Below the pieces are notes generated by a model. That model was not told where the DNA came from. It worked only from the letters and a program-made list of their open reading frames with translations, and ran no database searches. The position numbers and the translations under genes were made by a program. A stretch of DNA of 64,000 nt from Ruegeria sp. HKCCSA071 (GTDB lineage: Bacteria > Pseudomonadota > Alphaproteobacteria > Rhodobacterales > Rhodobacteraceae). Below are positions 8,049 to 16,974 of this stretch, in pieces. Where the stretch lies: the NCBI RefSeq assembly GCF_017872555.1, contig NZ_JAEDOX010000001.1:1-64000 (forward strand). Direction: 5' to 3'. How positions within the stretch are numbered: position 1 is the first letter of the stretch; the number at the start of each line of letters is the position of its first letter.

Positions 8049-9155
8049 ATGATGACCGAGACATCCGATCTGGCGCGAACGCACGCTGAGATTCGCCTGC
8101 CCACACGGGAAATTCGCGACGACATCCCCTTTTACACGAAGAAACTGGGGATGAAGATGGACATGATTTATCCCGCTGACGATCCGCGCGTCGCGGTGTT
8201 TTCGGGGCATGGTGTGCGGTTGCGCATTGAAAAAGACGCACCGGAAAGCCCTGGAACTTTGCGTATTCTGACGGATAATCCGTCTGATTTCGCGGGTAGT
8301 GAACGCGTTCTGGTGGCCCCAAATGGCACCCGGATCGAAATCGAAGAACGAAATCCGCCACTGGTGATGCCAGAGACCGTGCATTCCTTTGTAGTGCGCA
8401 GGCTCAAGGATCAGGCCCCCTGGATCATCGGTCGGGCCGGGATGCACTATCGCGATCTGGTGCCGGATCGGTTGGGTGGGTCGATTATCGCCAGCCATAT
8501 CCGCATTCCCGATGGTGGGCCGGTTCCGGACATGGTGCATTTTCACAAGGTCGGGTTTCAGCTGATCTTTTGCATCCATGGCTGGGTGGATGTGGTCTAT
8601 GAGGATCAGGGCGAGAAAATGCGTCTGACAGCGGGGGACTGCTTTATTCAACCACCGGAAATCCGGCACCGTGTTCTCGAAGCTTCTGATAATGTTCAGG
8701 TTATCGAGATCGGTGTGCCGGCTGAGCATGTCACGGAAATCGACCATGACATGACACTTCCCACTCCGCACATCCGCCCGGACCGCGAATGGCAGGGTCA
8801 GCGTTTCGTCTACAATCAGGCCAAGAACGCCGAGTGGATGCCCTTCCGTCTGCCGGGGTACATCTGCCGCGACACCACGATTGCCGAGAACACCAAGGGC
8901 GTTGCTGGGGTGCAGGTTGTGCGCAAAGGGTCGGGGGATCCGGAATGGGCCAGCCATGACACCGACATTCACTTTACCTTTGTGATGGGCGGCGAGGTCA
9001 CCTTGGAAGGAGAGGGGCGTGAGCCCTACCGGCTGGAGCAAGGGGATGCTTTTGTCATCCCTCCTGGGATGCGCACACGGCTGTCCGACCCAACAGACAA
9101 TATCGAATTGTTGGAAGTCACCTTACCCGGTACCTTCAACACAACGCTGGGTTAA
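8049..9155 (+). CDS. VOC-like plus double-cupin protein of unknown function
   Basis: A 368-residue protein I cannot assign to a reaction. Residues about 12-100 resemble a glyoxalase/VOC module (REIRDDIPFYTKKLGMK). Two cupin barrels follow: the first at about 155-225 (HFHKVGFQLIF, GDCFIQPPEIRHRV), the second at about 295-365 (HFTFVMGGEV, GDAFVIPPGM). The first cupin keeps the metal-binding His pattern better than the second. Bicupins include dioxygenases and ureidoglycine aminohydrolase, but the VOC fusion is not typical of either. Two adjacent ATGs (8049, 8052) compete as start. It precedes the nucleoside operon by 91 bp but need not belong to it. Confidence 0.7.
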   Translation: MMTETSDLARTHAEIRLPTREIRDDIPFYTKKLGMKMDMIYPADDPRVAVFSGHGVRLRIEKDAPESPGTLRILTDNPSDFAGSERVLVAPNGTRIEIEERNPPLVMPETVHSFVVRRLKDQAPWIIGRAGMHYRDLVPDRLGGSIIASHIRIPDGGPVPDMVHFHKVGFQLIFCIHGWVDVVYEDQGEKMRLTAGDCFIQPPEIRHRVLEASDNVQVIEIGVPAEHVTEIDHDMTLPTPHIRPDREWQGQRFVYNQAKNAEWMPFRLPGYICRDTTIAENTKGVAGVQVVRKGSGDPEWASHDTDIHFTFVMGGEVTLEGEGREPYRLEQGDAFVIPPGMRTRLSDPTDNIELLEVTLPGTFNTTLG

Positions 9156-9246
9156 GCGAAAAACATGGGTCGGGGGCTTCAAATTTCCCGCCTTAATACG
9201 TTAGCGTGCAAATTTCTGACCAGATGATCAAAAATGAGGAATCGCC

Positions 9247-9639
9247 ATGTCGCTGAAAGACGCTGCCTTGTCTGTCCGGGAAAACGCCTACGCGCCATAT
9301 TCGAACTTCAAAGTTGGCGCAGCGCTTCGGTCTTCTTCGGGTCATGTCTTTTCCGGGTGCAACGTCGAGAATGTGGCCTATCCCGAGGGCACCTGCGCGG
9401 AAGCAGGGGCAATTGCCGCAATGGTGGCCGCGGGCGAGCAGGAACTGACCGAAGTCTACGTGGTTGCCTTCAGCCCTCAGCCTGTGCCGCCTTGCGGTGG
9501 GTGCCGTCAGAAGCTGGCCGAGTTTGGCAAGCGCGATGTAAAGGTCACTCTGGCAACCGTCGATGGTGCGGAGTTTGAGACAACCATCGGAGATTTGCTG
9601 CCGGGTGCGTTTGACGCGTCGCACATGGAGGATGTCTGA
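9247..9639 (+). CDS. cdd: Cytidine deaminase
   Basis: Zinc enzyme deaminating cytidine and deoxycytidine to uridine and deoxyuridine. The homotetrameric-type length (130 residues) and motifs fit: Cys50-Ala-Glu52 (catalytic Glu) and Cys83-x-x-Cys86 in PPCGGCRQ complete the zinc site, and PYSNFKVGAA is the usual N-terminal segment. A GAGGA lies seven bases before the ATG. It is the first gene of the salvage operon cdd-deoA-deoB-add-upp; its stop is followed within five bases by the deoA start. Confidence 0.95.
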   Translation: MSLKDAALSVRENAYAPYSNFKVGAALRSSSGHVFSGCNVENVAYPEGTCAEAGAIAAMVAAGEQELTEVYVVAFSPQPVPPCGGCRQKLAEFGKRDVKVTLATVDGAEFETTIGDLLPGAFDASHMEDV

Positions 9640-9643
9640 ACGC

Positions 9644-10951
9644 ATGGACGCCCGTTCAATCATAGCCAAACTGCGCAGGCACGAAGTTCCAGGCAGCGAC
9701 GAGCTGATCTGGTTCGCGCGAGGGTTGGCAGACGGCAGCGTCAGCGATGCGCAGGCCGGGGCGTTTGCCATGGCCGTCTGTATGGGCGGGCTGGGCCCTC
9801 AGGGGCGTGCGGACTTGACGATTGCGATGCGCGATAGCGGCGATGTTCTCAGTTGGGATGTGGACGGGCCGGTGATCGACAAGCACTCGACCGGTGGGGT
9901 CGGGGACTGTGTCAGCCTTGTGCTGGCTCCGGTGCTGGCGGAATGCGGTGCGTATGTGCCGATGATCTCGGGTCGGGGTCTGGGTCACACGGGTGGAACA
10001 TTGGACAAGCTCGAGGCGATTCCGGGGGTCAGCACTCAGATCAGTCAGGACCGACTTGCGCAGATATTGCGCGAAACGGGCGCGGCCATCGTTGGCGCGA
10101 CGGGCCAGATTGCACCGGCGGACAAGCGGCTTTATGCAGTGCGGGATGTAACGGCAACAGTCGAAAGTCTGGATTTGATCACAGCGTCGATCCTGTCCAA
10201 AAAGCTGGCGGCCAGCCCGGATGCGTTGGTTCTTGACGTCAAGGTCGGCAGCGGTGCCTTTATGAAAACAATTGAGGATGCCCGTAAGCTGGCCACAGCA
10301 TTGACCGAGACAGCGAACGCAGCCGGGTGCCGGACTTCGGCGGTGATCACGGACATGAACCAGCCTTTGGCCCCGGCGCTAGGCAATGCACTGGAGGTCG
10401 CGGAAGTGATGAAGGTTCTGACCGGTCCTGACGCTTCGCCACTGGTGGACATTTCTGCCGAGTTGGGCGGCGTCCTGCTGTCTGATTCTGGCATGTGCAA
10501 TTCGGTCGAGGAGGGGCGCGAGCAGATCGCCAGGATCATCCGTGACGGTCGCGCCGCGGAACGGTTTGGCCGCATGATAGCAGCGGTTGGTGGCCCTGTG
10601 AAATTTGTCGATACCTGGACCCGTTTCCTGCCTGAGGCGAGCGTTATTCAGGAGGTTCCTGCCCCCAAAGACGGTTACATCTCCTACATCGACGGGGAGG
10701 CGCTGGGCCTTGCGGTCGTCTCACTGGGTGGCGGCCGCCAGGTCGAAAGCGATGAGATCGATCCGGCAGTAGGAGTATCCAACATCCTCAGGCTGGGCGA
10801 TCGTGTGTCCAAAGGTTCACCCATTGCCGTGGTCCACGCCGCACGGGAAGACGCCGCACGGCGCGCAGCGGACACTGTGCTGAGCGCGATGACGATCAGC
10901 AATACAGTTCCAAAGCTTCCCGATCTGATCCACGAAAGGATCAGCGTATGA
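9644..10951 (+). CDS. deoA: Thymidine phosphorylase
   Basis: Phosphorolysis of thymidine and deoxyuridine to base plus deoxyribose 1-phosphate. The 435-residue protein shows the glycosyltransferase family 3 phosphate loop KHSTGGVGD (Lys80), SGRGLGHTGGTLDKLE, PADKRLYA and DVKVGSGAFM. I choose the ATG at 9644, with GGAGG at 9627-9631 giving workable spacing; the in-frame ATG at 9632 overlaps cdd but would leave no spacing from that site. The product feeds DeoB, encoded next with a 4-bp ATGA overlap. Confidence 0.94.
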   Translation: MDARSIIAKLRRHEVPGSDELIWFARGLADGSVSDAQAGAFAMAVCMGGLGPQGRADLTIAMRDSGDVLSWDVDGPVIDKHSTGGVGDCVSLVLAPVLAECGAYVPMISGRGLGHTGGTLDKLEAIPGVSTQISQDRLAQILRETGAAIVGATGQIAPADKRLYAVRDVTATVESLDLITASILSKKLAASPDALVLDVKVGSGAFMKTIEDARKLATALTETANAAGCRTSAVITDMNQPLAPALGNALEVAEVMKVLTGPDASPLVDISAELGGVLLSDSGMCNSVEEGREQIARIIRDGRAAERFGRMIAAVGGPVKFVDTWTRFLPEASVIQEVPAPKDGYISYIDGEALGLAVVSLGGGRQVESDEIDPAVGVSNILRLGDRVSKGSPIAVVHAAREDAARRAADTVLSAMTISNTVPKLPDLIHERISV

Positions 10952-12159
10952 GCCGTGCATTCTTTGTGGTTATGGATTCCGTTGGAATAGGTGGGGCACC
11001 CGACGCAGATCAGTTTTTCAACGGTGATGTCCCGGATACCGGGGCAAACACGCTGGCCCATATAGCCCAAGCCTGTGCGGAAGGCCGTGCAGAAGAGGGG
11101 CGCACCGGCCCGTTGCACCTGCCCAACCTGGACGCGCTGGGTTTGGGCGCAGCTGTGCGGCTGGCGTCTGGAGAGGCCACTCCGGGCCTCGATGCAGAAC
11201 CTGCTGGACTATGGGGCTGCGCGCGTGAGCATTCGCCGGGTAAGGACACGCCCTCGGGCCACTGGGAACTGGCGGGCCTGCCGGTGCCCTGGGATTGGCA
11301 TTACTTTCCCAACACGGTTCCGGCCTTTCCGACAGAACTGAGCCGCGCGGCAGCCGAAGCTGCCGGGACCGAAGGCATTCTTGGTGACTGCCACGCATCG
11401 GGGACAGCGATCATTGCCGAGCTGGGCGCTGAGCATATGCGCACCGGCTGGCCGATCTGCTATACATCCGCTGACAGCGTGTTTCAGATCGCGGCGCATG
11501 AGGAAAGCTTTGGGCTGGAACGGTTGCTGGACATGTGCCGCGCGCTTGCTCCGCGATTGCACAAGATGAAAGTGGGGCGTGTCATCGCGCGCCCCTTTGT
11601 CGGAACGCCTGAGACGGGGTTCGAAAGAACAACCAACCGTAAGGATTTCGCCATTCTGCCCCCGGCACCGATGCTGACCAACTGGGTGCAGGATGCAGGG
11701 CGACGGGTTCATGCAGTGGGCAAGATCGGCGACATCTTCTCGATGCAGGGGATCGACACGCTGCGCAAAGGGTCGGATGCCCAGCTGATGCAGCACCTGT
11801 CTGATCTTGTGGACGAGGCGGAAGAGGGCAGTCTGACCTTCGCCAACTTTGTCGAATTTGACAGCCTTTATGGGCATCGCCGCGACATTAGCGGCTATGC
11901 CCGAGCGTTGGAATGGTTCGACCGCGAGATCGGGGATATTCTGAAGAAGCTGCACCCAGGCGATCTGTTGCTGTTAACAGCTGATCATGGCAATGACCCA
12001 AGCTGGACTGGAACGGATCACACACGTGAACAGGTACCGGTTCTGATTGCGGGGCAGGGTGCGGGACAGATCGGGCAAGTGGATTTTGCCGATATTGCGG
12101 CCAGCATTGCCCATCATCTGAACATTCCGGCGCAAGGGCCGGGAAGGAATTTTTTATGA
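10948..12159 (+). CDS. deoB: Phosphopentomutase
   Basis: Converts (deoxy)ribose 1-phosphate to 5-phosphate, linking nucleoside phosphorolysis to central carbon. The 403 residues match the alkaline-phosphatase-superfamily DeoB: DSVGIGGAPDA at the N-terminus with the first metal Asp, PSGHWEL around the catalytic-site region, and TADHGNDPSW with metal ligands near the C-terminus. Start and stop both overlap neighbours by 4 bp (deoA before, add after), indicating translational coupling. Confidence 0.95.
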   Translation: MSRAFFVVMDSVGIGGAPDADQFFNGDVPDTGANTLAHIAQACAEGRAEEGRTGPLHLPNLDALGLGAAVRLASGEATPGLDAEPAGLWGCAREHSPGKDTPSGHWELAGLPVPWDWHYFPNTVPAFPTELSRAAAEAAGTEGILGDCHASGTAIIAELGAEHMRTGWPICYTSADSVFQIAAHEESFGLERLLDMCRALAPRLHKMKVGRVIARPFVGTPETGFERTTNRKDFAILPPAPMLTNWVQDAGRRVHAVGKIGDIFSMQGIDTLRKGSDAQLMQHLSDLVDEAEEGSLTFANFVEFDSLYGHRRDISGYARALEWFDREIGDILKKLHPGDLLLLTADHGNDPSWTGTDHTREQVPVLIAGQGAGQIGQVDFADIAASIAHHLNIPAQGPGRNFL

Positions 12160-13142
12160 GCGTCGCAGACCTGCCTAAAATCGAACTGCATCTTCACCAC
12201 GAAGGCGCGGCACCTCCGGCCTTTATCCGTCAGCTTGCGCATGAAAAACGCGTTGACCTGAGCGGTATCTTCAAACCGGACGGATCTTATGATTTTCGTG
12301 ATTTCGCGCATTTTCTGAGCGTGTACGAAGCCGCCTGCGAAGTTCTGAAAACGCCCGAAGACTTCCGGCGGTTGACATTGGCCATTCTTGAGGAAAGCGC
12401 TGAAAATGGCGTGGTTTATTCCGAGACCTTTCTCAGCCCTGATTTTTGCGGCGGTGGCGACCTGCATGCGTGGCGGGATTATCTGAATGCCATTCAGGAT
12501 GCGGCAGACGAAGCCGAGCGTAAATTCGATATCACCTTGCGCGGTGTCGTTACCTGTGTCCGCCATTTTGGCCCCGAACAAGCCAGGCGGAGTGCCCATT
12601 GTGCGGCCGAGACCGCCGGAAACTGGATCACCGGTTTTGGCATGGGCGGCAACGAATCCATTGGCACGCAGGGTGACTTCAAATGGTCTTTCGATTGTGC
12701 TCGCGAAGCCGGGCTTCGCCTGACCACGCATGCGGGTGAGTTTGGCGGTCCCGACAGTGTGCGCGACGCTGTGCGCGATCTGGGGGTTGAGCGTATCGGG
12801 CACGGTGTCCGCGCCATCGAAGACCTTGATCTTGTTCGTGAACTGGTTGACCGGGATATCACGCTTGAAGTGTGTCCGGGTTCGAATGTGGTTCTGGGCC
12901 TTTTCCCGGATTTTGCTGCCCACCCCATCGCGAAACTGCGCGATGCGGGCGTAAAGGTTACGATTTCCACCGACGATCCTCCGTTTTTTCACACGACCAT
13001 GCGGCGGGAATATGAGATGTTGAACGCGGCTTTCGGCTGGGAGGCCGGGGATTTTGCGGCATTGAATGAGACGGCCCTGAACGCGGCCTTCTGTGATGAT
13101 GACACCCGCGCGCGGGTCAAGAAAAGATTGGAGAACACATGA
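12156..13142 (+). CDS. add: Adenosine deaminase
   Basis: Zinc-dependent deamination of adenosine or deoxyadenosine to (deoxy)inosine. The TIM-barrel signature is present: His12-x-His14 in LHLHHEG, the THAGE loop with zinc His and catalytic Glu, IGHGVR with the catalytic His, and STDDPP with the zinc Asp. The 328-residue length is normal. Its context with deoA, deoB and upp supports a nucleoside rather than adenine-deaminase role, although adenine deaminases of the same superfamily look similar. It overlaps both neighbours by 4 bp. Confidence 0.9.
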   Translation: MSVADLPKIELHLHHEGAAPPAFIRQLAHEKRVDLSGIFKPDGSYDFRDFAHFLSVYEAACEVLKTPEDFRRLTLAILEESAENGVVYSETFLSPDFCGGGDLHAWRDYLNAIQDAADEAERKFDITLRGVVTCVRHFGPEQARRSAHCAAETAGNWITGFGMGGNESIGTQGDFKWSFDCAREAGLRLTTHAGEFGGPDSVRDAVRDLGVERIGHGVRAIEDLDLVRELVDRDITLEVCPGSNVVLGLFPDFAAHPIAKLRDAGVKVTISTDDPPFFHTTMRREYEMLNAAFGWEAGDFAALNETALNAAFCDDDTRARVKKRLENT

Positions 13143-13771
13143 GCGAACACCTGACCGTCGTCGATCACCCGCTGGTGCAACACAAGCTGACGCTCATGCG
13201 GGACAAGGGCACCTCGACCGCCGGGTTCCGGCAATTGCTGCGCGAGATCACATTGCTTCTGGCCTACGAGGTCACGCGCGACATTCCCCTGACCACGCGC
13301 AATATCGAAACGCCGATGGAAGAAATGGACGCCCCCATACTGGCAGGTAAAAAAATGGCGCTGGTGTCAATCCTGCGCGCCGGAAACGGGATGTTGGACG
13401 GGGTGCTGGAACTTGTGCCTTCAGCACGCGTCGGTTTTGTGGGCCTGTATCGCGACGAAGAAACGCTGAAACCTGTTCAGTATTATTTCAAGGCCCCCGA
13501 AAGCCTGAAGGACCGTTTGGTCATTGCGGTGGATCCGATGCTGGCGACTGGTAACAGCTCGGCCGCGGCCATTGACCTGTTGAAACAGGCCGGGGCGACG
13601 GATATTCGCTTTCTGTGCCTATTGGCGGCACCCGAAGGTGTGGCGCGGATGAAAGAAGCACACCCTGACGTGCGTATCGTCACGGCAGCGCTGGACCGCG
13701 AGTTGAACGCGAAAGGTTACATCATGCCCGGTCTGGGGGATGCCGGCGACCGGATGTTCGGAACCAAGTAA
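13139..13771 (+). CDS. upp: Uracil phosphoribosyltransferase
   Basis: Makes UMP from uracil and PRPP, closing the pyrimidine salvage route served by cdd and deoA upstream. The 210-residue protein has the PRPP loop [14 protein letters not shown], the ILRAGNGM segment and the C-terminal [12 protein letters not shown] uracil-binding motif. It is the last gene of the five-gene operon, starting inside the add stop (ATGA), and it converges with the next gene, with only six bases between stops. Confidence 0.96.
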   Translation: MSEHLTVVDHPLVQHKLTLMRDKGTSTAGFRQLLREITLLLAYEVTRDIPLTTRNIETPMEEMDAPILAGKKMALVSILRAGNGMLDGVLELVPSARVGFVGLYRDEETLKPVQYYFKAPESLKDRLVIAVDPMLATGNSSAAAIDLLKQAGATDIRFLCLLAAPEGVARMKEAHPDVRIVTAALDRELNAKGYIMPGLGDAGDRMFGTK

Positions 13772-13777
13772 CCCGGT

Positions 13778-14791
13778 TTATTCGCCGCAAATATTCTGTA
13801 GCCGGACCCAGTCGCGGTCCGGCAGCACCTGTTCCAGCGCCCTTCCCGCCATCGGATCCGCTTCGATCAGGCCAAGAACCGTTTCGCCGGTCACATCACG
13901 GGCATAGGCGTAGGGGGTTGAGGGAAGCGCGCTTTGCGAGAACATCGCCAGCACGTCGTCGTCAGAAATGGCCGGACGGGGCTGTGACAGGACCTGCTCG
14001 GTATATGTGTCGATAATCTCGGGCGTCAGTCCGCCGGTTGTCAGCAGCCTGAAGGCAGAGGTCGCGCCGGTTCTGTCCAGCAGGTCATCAAGCGGATCCT
14101 TATGCGCGGCCCGCGCCCGTTCTGCAATCACATAACCCGCTGCGACAGCAGGGTCTTCGTAATCCTCGACCAAAGCACGGCTGAGCAGGACAGTGCCGCC
14201 AGGCAAGCTGAGGCTGTCTTGAACGCCTGCTGGCAGAATGATGATCTGCCGTACGCCAGTGCGCCGGGCCAGCTGTTCCAATGAATCCCGTGCATCCCGC
14301 GACGTACAGGCCTGGCCCGAAACACGCTCGATCCGATGCAGGATCATATCGCCGATCTCCTGCCGCTTGACCTGGGGCACGACCGAGACAACATGGTTTT
14401 GCAGCGCACCGGGCAGCCAGAACAGCAACAGGGCCAGCACAGCGGCCACGACGCCTCCGACACTCAGCCAGCGCAAACGCCCCGGGTGGGGGCGGGACCG
14501 ATCAATAGCGCGCTGCAATCGATCGATCGCTTCAAGCATCGTGGTTTCGGATTCCGCCAGCTCAAGCGTTTCATCCGGGTCACCGTCCGGGTTGAATATG
14601 GCCGGAAAGGAACCGGGGTTCTGGCGTTCAAGTGCCGCCAGCGACCAATGTGTTAGCGCCCTGTCATTGAAATCAGAAATGGTTAGGGTGGCTTCGCCGA
14701 TAGACACAACAACCTCGCGCCGCTGTTCATCGGGCGAGGGGCGCCACAGACCGGTGGCTTCGATCCGCTGGTACTGTTTCAGGGCCGTCAT
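13778..14791 (-). CDS. Single-span membrane protein with degenerate M48-like domain
   Basis: A 337-residue protein with a cytoplasmic N-terminal region (1-105), one strong membrane span (about 109-128, VGGVVAAVLALLLFWL) and a C-terminal domain of about 200 residues. Within the latter, LPGGTVLLSRALVEDYEDP resembles the strand that precedes the zinc helix of M48 metallopeptidases, but the following helix (VAAGYVIAERARAAH) lacks HExxH. I infer a non-catalytic relative; the family is not otherwise recognised. The start at 14791 gives the MTALKQYQRI N-terminus; the longer in-frame extension overlaps the divergent permease gene. Confidence 0.65.
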   Translation of the reverse strand: MTALKQYQRIEATGLWRPSPDEQRREVVVSIGEATLTISDFNDRALTHWSLAALERQNPGSFPAIFNPDGDPDETLELAESETTMLEAIDRLQRAIDRSRPHPGRLRWLSVGGVVAAVLALLLFWLPGALQNHVVSVVPQVKRQEIGDMILHRIERVSGQACTSRDARDSLEQLARRTGVRQIIILPAGVQDSLSLPGGTVLLSRALVEDYEDPAVAAGYVIAERARAAHKDPLDDLLDRTGATSAFRLLTTGGLTPEIIDTYTEQVLSQPRPAISDDDVLAMFSQSALPSTPYAYARDVTGETVLGLIEADPMAGRALEQVLPDRDWVRLQNICGE

Positions 14792-14939
14792 CTGGGTTGG
14801 TCTGCTCGAATTTGTTTTGTTGCAGCTTAGCATGGTGAAATCGCAGGGCGCAAACCTGTTGCGCAGTCGTTGTGAATTGTGCTGGATACCCGAATGGATC
14901 GAAACAGTCGGCCCACCATCGCAATCAGGACACGACTTC

Positions 14940-15875
14940 ATGCAGGCGCATTCCGCATCTTCTGCTGTTCTGGCTTCGGCGCTGATGGTAAGTGCCATGG
15001 CAATTATCGGCGTCATCGACAATGTTGTGATCCTTTTGGCCGAAACCGTCGGGCTGTGGCAGTTTCATCTGACCCGTGCACTGTTGATGCTGCCGCTGAT
15101 TGTTGGCCTGTCGTTTCTGGGGCTGGGTGGGTTGAGGCCCGTGCGGTGGGGGCCTGTCATCTTGCGCAGCGTGCTGATTACCATGGCGATGCTTTTCTAT
15201 TTTGCATCTCTTGCCATGATGCCAATTGCACAGGCGCTGGCAGGGTTGTTCACCTCACCGATTTTTGTGCTGTTGATCTCCGCTCTGGTGCTCAGGCAAC
15301 CAATAGGGCCGTGGCGCATACTGGCCGTACTGATTGGATTTACTGGCATCCTTTTGGTACTTCAGCCAAACCCCAGCGATTTTGACCTGCGCACGCTGGT
15401 GCCTGTGGCGGCAGGGTTTTTCTATGCCCTCAGTTCGATCCTCACGCGTACGCATTGTTCTCAGGAAAGCACTGTGGCCATGCTGGCCGTTATGGTCATT
15501 ACTCTGGGTGTGGCAGGTGCGATGGGGGTTGCGTTTCTGACAATCTCACCGCTCGTCACGGCAGAGGGTGCTGATGGCTTTGTCTCGCGTGGATGGGTTT
15601 GGAACATGGGGCCTGCCATACCGTGGCTGGTTACTCAGGCTATCGGTTCAACAATCGCGGTTTTCATGCTGATCAAGGCGTATCAGGTAGGCGAGCCATC
15701 TTATGTTGCGGTGTTCGAGTATTCTGTGATGATCTTCGGCCCGCTCTTCGCATTTGTGGCCTTTGGGCAAACCATTGGCGTCTTTCAGATTTCGGGCATC
15801 CTTATGATTGCGGCAGCGGGTCTGTTGCTGGGGTGGCGTGCCAGCCGATCATCTGAACAGCAAAAAGTAGCCTGA
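14940..15875 (+). CDS. EamA-family (DMT superfamily) permease
   Basis: A 311-residue inner-membrane transporter with about ten hydrophobic spans arranged as two EamA repeats, typical of drug/metabolite exporters. PIAQALAGLFTSPIFVLLIS in the first half and SYVAVFEYSVMIFGPLFAF in the second are recognisable repeat features. The substrate cannot be read from sequence. The start at 14940 has CAGGA ten bases upstream; the large in-frame upstream extension runs antisense through the neighbouring gene and is rejected. It is divergent from the membrane protein at 13778-14791. Confidence 0.85.
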   Translation: MQAHSASSAVLASALMVSAMAIIGVIDNVVILLAETVGLWQFHLTRALLMLPLIVGLSFLGLGGLRPVRWGPVILRSVLITMAMLFYFASLAMMPIAQALAGLFTSPIFVLLISALVLRQPIGPWRILAVLIGFTGILLVLQPNPSDFDLRTLVPVAAGFFYALSSILTRTHCSQESTVAMLAVMVITLGVAGAMGVAFLTISPLVTAEGADGFVSRGWVWNMGPAIPWLVTQAIGSTIAVFMLIKAYQVGEPSYVAVFEYSVMIFGPLFAFVAFGQTIGVFQISGILMIAAAGLLLGWRASRSSEQQKVA

Positions 15876-16144
15876 CGCGATTGGGTCGTATGCACGTCTA
15901 AGCCAGATCGTCTTGATGCTTCTGAACCTCTGTGAAACGCGAGGATTCGGAGGATCGACAAAATCGCCTTCGTTTCAGAAATGGAAAAAATGCCCAGTGA
16001 GGCTCATAGAGTGTTCATGAAAACTCGCGGTAACTACGCGGAATTGGTCAAAATTGGGCGCAAATATGTCTGAAATGTGACGGGCCGAATATTTGGTGTT
16101 AGCTCATTGGCATAACCGTTTTGTGCCAAAAGGGGGTAAGGCAC

Positions 16145-16918
16145 GTGTCCGAAGTAACAAGTATTTCTGTTTATCTGGATCAGCTGCCAGAAGTTGATCG
16201 AACCAACAATAAACAGGCGGTAAATGCGCGCCGTGGCGGGTTTTTGCACGGCACCAAGATCGCCACGACTGCCGGGTGGAAGCCGGTCGAACGGATCACG
16301 GTGGGTGATCTGGTTAGAACCCTCGATCACGGGTTCAAAGAAGTACGGCGCATCTCGATAAGCGTTGTGGTCATTCCAGCCGATGAACGCCGGGTCGAGT
16401 TCCTGCCGGTCCTCGTGCCTGCCCGCGCCGCGTATAACGGGCGACCTGTCTGGTTGATGCCCGAACAGGGCATGGCGCTAAACCTGTCCCGGATCAACGC
16501 CAAGGCCGATGGACCTTCGGTGGTGCCAGCGCGTTTGCTGAACGGCGCCGGTCACCTGACGTCACAGGCACCGGGGTCGTCTTTTGAAGTGTTTTCTTTG
16601 TTCTTTGATGATGATCAGGTGATTTTTGTCGAGGGCGGATTGCAGGCCTATTGCCCGTCCGGTCGCTTCAACATGCGCGGTGCAACCACCGGAACACGGT
16701 ACGATGTCGCGGCCGAAGAGGTGGCCTCAGACCTGATCCACTCACTTATAAGCAAGGGCGATATGTCGGCTCTTGCCAACCCATTGGGTGCGCTGCCTGC
16801 ACCCATTCCCCAGGAACCGATATTTCCGATCCGCCCGCCGTTTGGGGTTAGGCGACCGGGTCGACCGGGACGCCCAAGCGCGCCGGTTCTGTTCCTGCGG
16901 CCCGAATGGCAGATCTAA
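16145..16918 (+). CDS. Hint-domain protein with altered catalytic residues
   Basis: A 257-residue protein with the Hedgehog/intein (Hint) fold seen in many Rhodobacterales secreted or structural proteins. FLHGTKIATTAGWKPVERITVGDLV and VRRISISVV align with the Hint core, but the position normally held by catalytic Cys is Gly32, and the usual PQH-type His segment reads PEQG. Self-splicing or cleavage is therefore unlikely. The tail is rich in Pro and Arg. I choose GTG at 16145 because AAGGGGGTAAGG lies right before it, whereas the TTG at 16121 has no site. No signal peptide is visible. Isolated gene, converging on fadJ. Confidence 0.7.
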   Translation: MSEVTSISVYLDQLPEVDRTNNKQAVNARRGGFLHGTKIATTAGWKPVERITVGDLVRTLDHGFKEVRRISISVVVIPADERRVEFLPVLVPARAAYNGRPVWLMPEQGMALNLSRINAKADGPSVVPARLLNGAGHLTSQAPGSSFEVFSLFFDDDQVIFVEGGLQAYCPSGRFNMRGATTGTRYDVAAEEVASDLIHSLISKGDMSALANPLGALPAPIPQEPIFPIRPPFGVRRPGRPGRPSAPVLFLRPEWQI

Positions 16919-16939
16919 CCAAACACTGACAAGAACGAT

Positions 16940-16965
16940 GCGGGCGCATGGTGACATGCGCCCGC
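16940..16965. terminator. Bidirectional hairpin between convergent genes
   Basis: An 11-bp perfect stem, GCGGGCGCATG and CATGCGCCCGC, with a GTGA tetraloop lies between the stop of the Hint gene and the stop of fadJ. Three further weak pairs extend it. No T-tract follows on either strand, so termination may need a factor, but position and symmetry suggest it serves both genes. Confidence 0.6.
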
Positions 16966-16974
16966 GTCATTGGA

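Noticed and set aside
7841-8125. Minus-strand ORF overlapping the VOC-bicupin start
   Set aside because: Thr/Asn-rich end and overlap with the next gene's coding sequence; no Shine-Dalgarno and no recognisable domain.
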